Shown here in pieces: positions 36,570-42,844 of a DNA stretch of 42,844 bases; position 1 is the first letter of the stretch; every line of letters starts with the position of its first letter. The notes beneath the pieces are model-generated. The model worked only from the letters and a program-made list of their open reading frames with translations. It had not been told where the DNA came from and did not search any database. This DNA comes from Myxococcales bacterium UBA5297 (GTDB taxonomy: Bacteria > Myxococcota > Myxococcia > Myxococcales > UBA5297): positions 34,457 to 77,300 of the forward strand of contig DHSB01000119.1 in assembly GCA_002408385.1 (NCBI GenBank). Direction: 5' to 3'. A program made the translations under genes and the position numbers.

Positions 36570-39500
36570 TCACCCGACTTCCGCCTGCTCCTCGGGAATC
36601 GCGAGGAAGACGGGAAAGCCCGAGAACGCGTCGCGCAGGAAGAACCCGGAGTAGCCCTCGTGCTCGGCCAGCTCGAGCCGACGTCCGGTGAAGACCTCGA
36701 CGAACCGCTGACCGGTCACGGCGAAGGGGACGCGCACGAAGGTGTCGGCCCACAGCCGCTCCTCGCAGGGTGAGCCGAAGCGGTCGAGCAGCTCGGCGAG
36801 CAGCCTCGGGACGACGGCGACCGCGCTCTGCTCGCCGTTGCGCCGCGCCAGGCCGATGGCGTGCAGGGTGCGCTCGCCTCGGATCACCAGAGGCAGGTAG
36901 CGCCCGTCGCGCAGCAGCTCGGGGAACCGCCGCCGCAGCCGCAGACCCTGGCTGGTGACGTAGAGCTTGATGCGCCCGTCCTCGAACGAGGCGTGCAGCT
37001 CTCGGGTGAGCGCCTGACAGCCCGCGGGCAGGCGCGCGTCGAGCTCCGCGAGCATCCTCGCGCGCAGCTTGAAGTCGACCGGCCGCCGGTTGTCGGGGTC
37101 GACCAGGCTGAAGTCCCACAATTCGTTGCCCTGGTAGAGGTCGGCGACCCCGGGCGAGGCGAGCTTCAGGACGAGCTGCGCGAGCGAGTTGTACGCGCCG
37201 GCCAAGGCGATGCGCCTCTGGAAGGGCACGAAGTCGCGCCAGAACCGCTCGGAGAGCCGGGAGTCGAGGACCGAGTCGATGAACGAGGCGACGGCGCGCT
37301 CCCACTCCTCGTGCGGGTTGAACCAGCCGGTGTTGACCTTGGCCTCCTTGACCGCCTTCTGCATGTAGGCCTGGATGCGGCCGCGATAGGTCTCGAGCCG
37401 CTCGCCTTCGAGCTCGCCGAAGGGCCAGGTGCCGAGCAGCGTCTGGTAGAGCAGGATCTCCTCGTTGCGGTCGGGGGCGAGCAGGTCGCCCACGTTCTGC
37501 TTGAAGCGGCGGTTGAGGCGCGACCAGACCGACAACCTCTTCTTCCACTCGCCGGGGATCTCCGAGAGGACGTTGATGCGGGCGCGCACGTCCTCGCTGC
37601 GCTTGGTGTCGTGGGTCGTCGACCCGATCAGCGCGGCGGGCCAGCGCGAGGCGCGCTCTTCGTTACGCTCGTGGAAGTCCTCGACGATGATCCCGAACTC
37701 GTCGGGCTCGCCGCCCACCTCGTTGAGCGAGACGAGCCGGTTGTAGATGTAGAACGCGGTGTCCTCGACCGACTTGGCCATCACCGGCGAGGTGAACTGC
37801 TGCAGCTTGAGCACGAACTGGAGACGTTCGGCGGCCGCCTCCTCGGTGATCCGCCCGTCGCCGAGGCCGAGGAGCACCTCGCGGATGAAGTTGAAGATCG
37901 ACGCGTTGATGGTCGGGTTGCGCCGCCTCGCCAGGCGCAGCGCCGCCTCGACCGCGCCGCGGTCGTGCTCGTCGGCCGGCGCCCCGTCGCTCGCCCGGTA
38001 GGTGCGGTAGACCGGGAAACAGGCGATGACCTCCATCAGCGCCCGCCGCAGGCTGTTGAGGGTGAAGTCGCGGGTGCGCCGGTCGTGCTCGGAGATGCGG
38101 CTCAACTGCCGGGCGAGCATGTTGAGCTCGCTCGACATCGAGTCGCCCATCGTCTGCCGGCGCTTTTGGTAGACGAGCTCGGCGTAGGAGAGGTCGAGGC
38201 CGGTGAAGCGGGCGAAGGTCTCGTCGACCGCGCGCACGTTGCGCTCGTCCACCTGCACGTCGTTGACCGCGTTCATGAAGTCGTAGCCGGTCGTCCCGTG
38301 CACCGCCCAACCCGGCGGGATGTTCTCCTGGTTGGCGAGGATCTTCTCGACGACGACGTAGAGGGGCCGAAAGACCGGCGAGTCGGCGCCGCGGGCCGCG
38401 TCGGCGCGGTAGCGCTCGCGCAAGGCCGGCTCGAGCGCGGCCCACTCCTCGTCGCTCGCCCCTTCGGTGGCGCCGGGCCTGCGCTCGACGAAGAGCCGCC
38501 GGCACAGCGTGATGGCCAGCTCCTCCTGGAGCCCCTCGAAGTAGTCGGCCGGGCAGTAGAGGCCGTCGGGGTGGTCGATTCGCAGCCCGGTCACCTTGCG
38601 GTCGGCGATGAGCGAGAGGACCAGCGCGTGCGCCTGGTGCAGCACCCGCGGGTCCTCCATGCGGATGGCGGCCAGGTTGTTGATGTCGAAGAAGCGCCGG
38701 TAGTTGATCTCCTCGGCGGCGACCCTCCAGTACGCCAGGCGGTACGACTGGGAGCGCAGCAGCGCGTCGAGCAGGTCGAAGCTGTGCGGGTCGCCCGGCA
38801 CGCCGTTGAAGAGGCGCACGTTCTCGCGGATGAAGGCCTCGAGCTGCGGCGAGGCTTCGCACAGCGCGACGAGGCGGCGTTTTATCGACTCCTTCTCGCG
38901 GTTGCGCTCCTCGATGCGCGCCTGGTCGGTCTCGTGAGAGGGGGGCAGGTTCCCGAGGGCGGTGATGATCGACAGCAGGTCCTCGAAGGCGACCTCGCCT
39001 TGCGGCAGCGCCCGCTGCAGCTCGTCGAGCCGATGGTTGAGGATTTGCGTGTATTGCCGCGGCGCCACGGGGAACCGGTGCTCGTAGTAGTCGATGTGGA
39101 AGCTGCCGTTCTCGAAGGTGAGGACCAGCTCGCCGCGCTCGAGCACCGCGCCGTACTGGTCGCCCAGGATGGGCAGGAGCACCTTGTTGCGCAGGTCTTC
39201 GCGGATGGGATCCCAGTCGATGTCGAAGAAGTAGGCATAGATGGACGACGGCCCGTTCTCGAGGACGTCCATCCAGACCGGGTTCTCCGGCCCGATGGCC
39301 ATGTGGTTGGGGACGAAGTCGAGCAGGTGCCCCATGCCCCGCTCGCGCAGAGAGGCGGCGAGCGCACCGTGGTCTTCGGGCCGGCCGAGCTCGGGGTCGA
39401 GCTGGCCGTGGTCGACGACGTCGTAGCCGTGCTGACTGCCCCGCTGCGCCTTCAGGCACGGCGAGGTGTAGAGGTCGCTGACACCGAGGCTGTCGAGATA

Positions 39501-39674
39501 GGGCACGATGGCCTTGGCGGCCTGGAACCCGAAGGTGTGGTTGAGCTGGACGCGGTAGGTGGCGATGGGCAGGCGCGTATACGCGGCAAGCGCGGCGACC
39601 ATCGCCAGGTAGAGCTCATCGACCAGCTTGGGCGGCTCGTTCTCCACGCTCGCCTCGTCGGACCAGGCGCCCAC
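36570..39674 (-). CDS. treY: Maltooligosyl trehalose synthase
   Basis: A 1034-residue GH13 enzyme that converts the reducing end of maltodextrins into a trehalose unit by internal transglycosylation. It shows PIATYRVQLNHTFGF (37-51), SDLYTSPCLKA, GYDVVDH, DFVPNHMAI, LRIDHPDGLY with nucleophile D367, VVEKILANQENIPPGW with acid E443, and GTTGYDFMN, all typical TreY blocks. The length is at the upper end of the family. The start is GTG (minus strand, 39674-39672) with AGGGA upstream; an ATG at 39602 is an alternative. TreZ, which would release trehalose, and TreX are not in the window, so the rest of the pathway must be elsewhere. The product would serve osmotic or spore protection. The isomerase-like gene follows. 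Confidence 0.95.
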   Translation of the reverse strand: MGAWSDEASVENEPPKLVDELYLAMVAALAAYTRLPIATYRVQLNHTFGFQAAKAIVPYLDSLGVSDLYTSPCLKAQRGSQHGYDVVDHGQLDPELGRPEDHGALAASLRERGMGHLLDFVPNHMAIGPENPVWMDVLENGPSSIYAYFFDIDWDPIREDLRNKVLLPILGDQYGAVLERGELVLTFENGSFHIDYYEHRFPVAPRQYTQILNHRLDELQRALPQGEVAFEDLLSIITALGNLPPSHETDQARIEERNREKESIKRRLVALCEASPQLEAFIRENVRLFNGVPGDPHSFDLLDALLRSQSYRLAYWRVAAEEINYRRFFDINNLAAIRMEDPRVLHQAHALVLSLIADRKVTGLRIDHPDGLYCPADYFEGLQEELAITLCRRLFVERRPGATEGASDEEWAALEPALRERYRADAARGADSPVFRPLYVVVEKILANQENIPPGWAVHGTTGYDFMNAVNDVQVDERNVRAVDETFARFTGLDLSYAELVYQKRRQTMGDSMSSELNMLARQLSRISEHDRRTRDFTLNSLRRALMEVIACFPVYRTYRASDGAPADEHDRGAVEAALRLARRRNPTINASIFNFIREVLLGLGDGRITEEAAAERLQFVLKLQQFTSPVMAKSVEDTAFYIYNRLVSLNEVGGEPDEFGIIVEDFHERNEERASRWPAALIGSTTHDTKRSEDVRARINVLSEIPGEWKKRLSVWSRLNRRFKQNVGDLLAPDRNEEILLYQTLLGTWPFGELEGERLETYRGRIQAYMQKAVKEAKVNTGWFNPHEEWERAVASFIDSVLDSRLSERFWRDFVPFQRRIALAGAYNSLAQLVLKLASPGVADLYQGNELWDFSLVDPDNRRPVDFKLRARMLAELDARLPAGCQALTRELHASFEDGRIKLYVTSQGLRLRRRFPELLRDGRYLPLVIRGERTLHAIGLARRNGEQSAVAVVPRLLAELLDRFGSPCEERLWADTFVRVPFAVTGQRFVEVFTGRRLELAEHEGYSGFFLRDAFSGFPVFLAIPEEQAEVG

Positions 39675-39931
39675 CCGGCGTCCCTGGCGCTCCCGTTCGA
39701 TAGCCCCCGCCCGACGGCTTCTCCCCCACCCTGCTGACGCGAAGGGCCCTTGGCATCAAGGAGTGTGCAGGCTCGGCGCGAAATACGAGGAAACCGCCCG
39801 TTCACCGCGGGCGGAACAGGGCTCGGGCTTTCCATCAAAGCTCGCCAAAGCTCGGCATTCCGGCGGCTTCTAGGAAGCGGCTCGCGCAGATGGGCGAGCC
39901 CCAGGCTCCCTGCGAGCCTCGTCGAGCGATT

Positions 39932-40050
39932 CGAACCGGCCGCCGGTCATCCCGAGCGTAGAGGCGACCCGCGGGAGCCTCGGATTCTAGGGGCCTCTCG
40001 ACTTCGCCCCCCTCGTTCCTCGGGAGGCTACGCTCGAGGTGAGCGGGGGG
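39932..40050. repeat. Dispersed hairpin repeat, copy 3
   Basis: CCGGTCATCCCGAGCGTAG (39944-39962) and GGCTACGCTCGAGGTGAGC (40026-40044) are inverted arms around a centre with TCTCGACTTCGCCC. The right part matches copies 1 and 2 (TCGACTTCGC, then CTACGCTCG). This copy shows the full two-armed unit, so copies 1 and 2 may be partial. Confidence 0.65.
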
Positions 40051-40262
40051 AAGGGCTTCAGATACAAGGGAGTCGCGGATTCGCCTCGCCAGTAGATTCG
40101 AGCACTTGCTGCTTCCGGCCCATTCGGTGGAGTGAGATCTGGCGCCCGCCATCCCCCGCTCGTGGCAGGTGGGACCTATCCGGACGGGGGCGCGGGGGCT
40201 TCCACGGGCGGCGCGGCGATCACCGAGCGCCCCCGCGGCGCCCGAAGGTGCAAGAGACGAAA

Positions 40263-40557
40263 TGCATTGCGCCATTTTGTGGCAGAGGCCAGGCCATACC
40301 GCTTTGCATTGCGTCTTTTCGCGGCCCCAGCCAGGCAGAAGGCCGTTCGGGAGCGCGAAAGTGAACGAATCGCCTGCCGCGACCCTCTCCGGAAGGGCTT
40401 CTGGGGCCCGGAATTGTCCGCTTCAACGCAATCGATCGCGGTGGGGCCTGGCCTCCGCCAGGCGAGAACGCTCTGCATTGCGCCTGGGCTGGCCTGGGCC
40501 GCGCGGAGCGGGATCCAATGCGGTGCTTCTAGAGGTGGCCGGAGGAGGCGCAATGCA
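40263..40557. repeat. TGCATTGCG short repeats
   Basis: TGCATTGCG occurs at 40263-40271, 40305-40313 and 40474-40482, and its complement CGCAATGCA at 40549-40557. The first two copies are 42 bp apart. Sequence after them is loosely alike (TTTT, then GGC and CCAGGC), suggesting decayed longer units. Confidence 0.55.
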
Positions 40558-40636
40558 CCCCGCCTGCGCCGAGGAGGATGCGCGCGCCACCGCGCGCGAG
40601 TCGGCCGGCACTCAAGGCGCGCGGGCCGCCCGCGGC

Positions 40637-42745
40637 TCACCGGCCCTGCCCGCTCGCGAGCGCCGCCTCGGTGGCCCGCAACAGCGGCGCGGCGCTCACC
40701 GGCGCCCCCGTCGCATGCTTCATCCACAAGTCCGGGGGCACCGCGCCATAGCTCGTCATCCGCTCTATCTCCGGTCCGATGGCGGGGCTCTTGCGCAGAT
40801 GCTCCTCGATCTGGAACGCCACGAGGTGGCCCATCGGATAGTCGGGCAGATAGAGCGGGTAGGCGATGAGGTGCGAGTAGATGCCGAGCAGCACCGAGTC
40901 CTTCGCTCCGAGCACGGGCGCGTAGTAGCGGTTCCAGACGTCCTTGCTTATCGCCAGGACCGCCTCGCGGAACCCCTCCGGGGTCGCCTGCGGATGGTCG
41001 TAGAGCCAGTGCCAGGCGGCGACATCGACCAGGCCGACCCCGGCGATCTCCCAGGTCATCCAGAAGGTGTTGAGCACGCGCAGCCGCTCGGCCTCCTCGT
41101 CCGGCCTGCTCAGGCCGAGCAGCTCGAGATCGCGCGACTGGAAGACGAAGGCGATGGCCTCGGTGAAGGCGTTGTTGGGCACGCCGGCGAGCAGGGTGCG
41201 GTCGACGTCATAGAGCGAGAAGACCTGCTCGACGTTGTGGCCGAATTCGTGGATGGCGACGTTGTAGCCCTTGTAGTCCATCCCGTCCCGGGCGATGCGC
41301 GTGCGCAGGCGAGGCAGGTCGCCGCGGCGCCTCGCCTCCATCGCGTGGCCCGCCCCGCGCGCCGCGTCGACCGCGATGTGCTCGGAGAGAAAGCGCGCCT
41401 TCTCCTCGCTGAAGCCGAGCTCCTGGAGGATGCGGGGCATGTCGGCGTGGAAGGCCTTGGCGTCCGGGTATCGCCCGCGCGTGATGGCGTTGAGCTCGTC
41501 TTCCGAGTAGCGCCCGCGCGCCTGGAAGCCGTTGAACCAGAGGTCGTGCGGCTCGAGCGGGCGGCCGAGCCGCTTCTCGATCTCGGCCGCCACCCCGCGC
41601 GCGACGGGCGAGGAGACGACCTCGGTGAGCAGGCCGACGACGCGCTCCTCGGGCATCTCCCGGCCAAGCTCGAAGGCCCGCGAGAGCGCGGTGGGGGTGA
41701 CCGGCGTGTACGGGTCGACCCGCCGTGCCGCGAGAAACTGCTCGATCCACTTGCGGTAGCGCACATCGGGCTCGGGATCGGAGTCGGGGTTCACGGCGCG
41801 GGCGGGCGCGTCCTCCTCTATCTGCGTCTCGGGCGCGGCGCTGACCCGGTTCGCGTGGGGCTCCCAGTCGACGCGCGGGTTGTCGACGACGATGGCCGGG
41901 ATGGTCTGGGTGACGATGCGCTCCATCACCTTGGCGATGAGCCGCTGCTTCTCGAGCCCCCGGGGATCGGCGTAGTTCGCCTTCAGCTCGTCGCGCAGGT
42001 TCCAGTGGCTGATGAGCCGCATGCCCTTCGGGAACAGCCGCTCGCCCTTCTCGTCGAGCAGGTGATGCATCCAGATGTTGTACTCGGAGACGTAGAGATC
42101 GGCCTCGGCCGACACGCGCGAGATCTGCTGCAAGACCTCGCCGGGAACGCGGCGGGAGAAACGGCTGGCGAGCCGCACGCGGGCCCACTCGTCGCGGCTG
42201 TAGAGGTCGCCGTGGTCGAGCCGCTCCTGCAAGGTGGTGAGCGGGAGGTTGAGCAGCACGACGAAGCCGATCATCGAAGCGAAGAAATCCTCGTTCAGGT
42301 GCGCCGCCGGGTCGAAGGCCGCGAGCAGCGGATCGACCGGAAGCAGCGGCCCGATCTCGAGATCGGTCGGGGCGCGCAGCGCGCGGGAGATCTCGGTGTT
42401 GTGGCCCTCGAGCTGTTCGAGGACGGCCTCGAGCCGGGCGACCGTGAGCGCGAGCGTCGCCTCGTCGGCGATGAAGTGCTCCCGCGCGAAGGCCGAGAAA
42501 TTGCCATCGGAGGGGCGCCATTGCGCGGCCACCTGCCGCAGGCCCCGCCGGATGCGCTCCTGCTGCGAGGCGCCGTGCTTTGCGAGCAGCTCGACCTCGA
42601 GTGCCGAGACTTCTTGATGGAGGTCCATGGAGTCGCTCCTGGAGGGCTGACGGGAGTCGGGCGAAGCAGGCCGGTTTGCGCCCCCTGAGCTGCAGGCGAG
42701 GGCGAGGGCGGCGGCAAGAGCCAAGGGGATGTCGACAGGGCGCAT
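40637..42745 (-). CDS. Lipoprotein zinc metallopeptidase (gluzincin, HEFGH)
   Basis: A 702-residue envelope peptidase. The signal segment ends in ALAC (lipidated Cys at 18), so it is probably membrane-tethered outside the cytoplasm. The catalytic motif HEFGH is at 499-503, and a third zinc ligand is likely E529 in TEAIAF, 30 residues after the first His. That is the gluzincin arrangement. The rest is largely helical, like M3-type oligopeptidases, but I cannot place it in a named subfamily. A Pro/Glu/Asp-rich insert (around 315-340) may be a flexible linker. The ATG at 42745 starts a classic signal; an ATG at residue 40 follows the signal and would give a cytoplasmic form. No neighbouring gene suggests its substrate. 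Confidence 0.88.
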   Translation of the reverse strand: MRPVDIPLALAAALALACSSGGANRPASPDSRQPSRSDSMDLHQEVSALEVELLAKHGASQQERIRRGLRQVAAQWRPSDGNFSAFAREHFIADEATLALTVARLEAVLEQLEGHNTEISRALRAPTDLEIGPLLPVDPLLAAFDPAAHLNEDFFASMIGFVVLLNLPLTTLQERLDHGDLYSRDEWARVRLASRFSRRVPGEVLQQISRVSAEADLYVSEYNIWMHHLLDEKGERLFPKGMRLISHWNLRDELKANYADPRGLEKQRLIAKVMERIVTQTIPAIVVDNPRVDWEPHANRVSAAPETQIEEDAPARAVNPDSDPEPDVRYRKWIEQFLAARRVDPYTPVTPTALSRAFELGREMPEERVVGLLTEVVSSPVARGVAAEIEKRLGRPLEPHDLWFNGFQARGRYSEDELNAITRGRYPDAKAFHADMPRILQELGFSEEKARFLSEHIAVDAARGAGHAMEARRRGDLPRLRTRIARDGMDYKGYNVAIHEFGHNVEQVFSLYDVDRTLLAGVPNNAFTEAIAFVFQSRDLELLGLSRPDEEAERLRVLNTFWMTWEIAGVGLVDVAAWHWLYDHPQATPEGFREAVLAISKDVWNRYYAPVLGAKDSVLLGIYSHLIAYPLYLPDYPMGHLVAFQIEEHLRKSPAIGPEIERMTSYGAVPPDLWMKHATGAPVSAAPLLRATEAALASGQGR

Positions 42746-42844
42746 GGCCAGCCTCTGTAGCGCCCCGGGGCCGGCCGCGGCAAGCGCCGGTGAGAGCAAA
42801 TCGGCGCGCCCCCGGGCTCTGGACTTCCTGCGAGTCTCTTCGAG
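42746..42844. other. Window edge
   Basis: The upstream region of the metallopeptidase gene, cut by the window end. No element is recognised. Confidence 0.4.

Larger units (their letters stand above)
39675..40636. other. 962-bp noncoding, repeat-rich region
   Basis: I see no gene here. It contains copy 3 of the hairpin repeat (39932-40050) and the TGCATTGCG repeats (40263-40557). The open frames that cross it show low-complexity Arg/Ala/Gly/Pro composition. Confidence 0.65.

Noticed and set aside
36861..39737. A 958-codon open frame on the plus strand opposite treY
   Set aside because: It is a shadow of a clear GH13 enzyme. It is rich in Arg, Gln, Asp, Val and Gly without any domain, and its codon pattern fits the minus strand.
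40169..42688. An 839-codon open frame on the plus strand opposite the metallopeptidase
   Set aside because: Its composition is that of a GC-rich shadow frame, and the opposite strand has a signal peptide and HEFGH.

Overview
The window is GC-rich chromosomal DNA with 28 protein-coding genes that I can support and no rRNA, tRNA or CRISPR array. Several traits point to a member of the Myxococcota (myxobacteria and relatives). These are two Hanks-type kinases (one with the HRDVSPDN catalytic loop), PEGA and TPR envelope proteins, short lipoproteins with Asp-Ala-Gly tails, very Cys-rich lipoproteins, and frequent GTG starts. I cannot name a species.

Layout. 1-6421: a dispersed hairpin repeat, an orphan response regulator with two receiver-like domains, a 250-bp array of TTACGC/GCGTAA sites in front of an unrecognised 229-residue gene, then a TetR repressor divergent from a P-type cation ATPase. 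6809-9565 (minus strand): a CslA-like membrane glycosyltransferase with its own promoter, and D-Ala-D-Ala ligase. 9995-17046 (minus strand): a seven-gene cell-division and envelope run, ftsE-ftsX-envC-like-hydrolase-ctpA-PEGA protein-small lipoprotein. 17502-26606: a transmembrane Ser/Thr kinase with C-terminal PEGA domains, a TPR envelope protein, a 1262-residue lipoprotein made of ten Cys-rich modules, and a second Cys-containing lipoprotein. 27049-29575: a small basic membrane protein, a cyclic-nucleotide-binding-domain/kinase fusion and a zinc-ribbon membrane protein. 29890-34504 (plus strand): ldcA, a serine hydrolase, mpl, a thioredoxin-fold lipoprotein without its cysteines, and a small lipoprotein. 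34505-35205 is noncoding and holds a 269-bp imperfect inverted repeat. 35206-39674 (minus strand): an L-fucose-isomerase-like protein and maltooligosyl trehalose synthase. 39675-40636 is noncoding and repeat-rich. 40637-42745 (minus strand): a lipoprotein gluzincin metallopeptidase.

How the genes fit together. Much of the window concerns the cell wall. Ddl makes the D-Ala-D-Ala end of peptidoglycan. FtsEX with a degenerate EnvC-like factor should switch on septal amidases, and CtpA processes periplasmic proteins. LdcA and Mpl together form the tripeptide-recycling route (trim the tetrapeptide, then reattach the tripeptide to UDP-MurNAc). The two kinases, the PEGA/TPR proteins and the Cys-rich lipoproteins look like a lineage-specific envelope and signalling layer whose function is unknown.

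The least explained items are the helically phased TTACGC array, the mosaic ten-module Cys-rich lipoprotein, the cyclic-nucleotide/kinase fusion, and the large inverted repeat near 34.8 kb.
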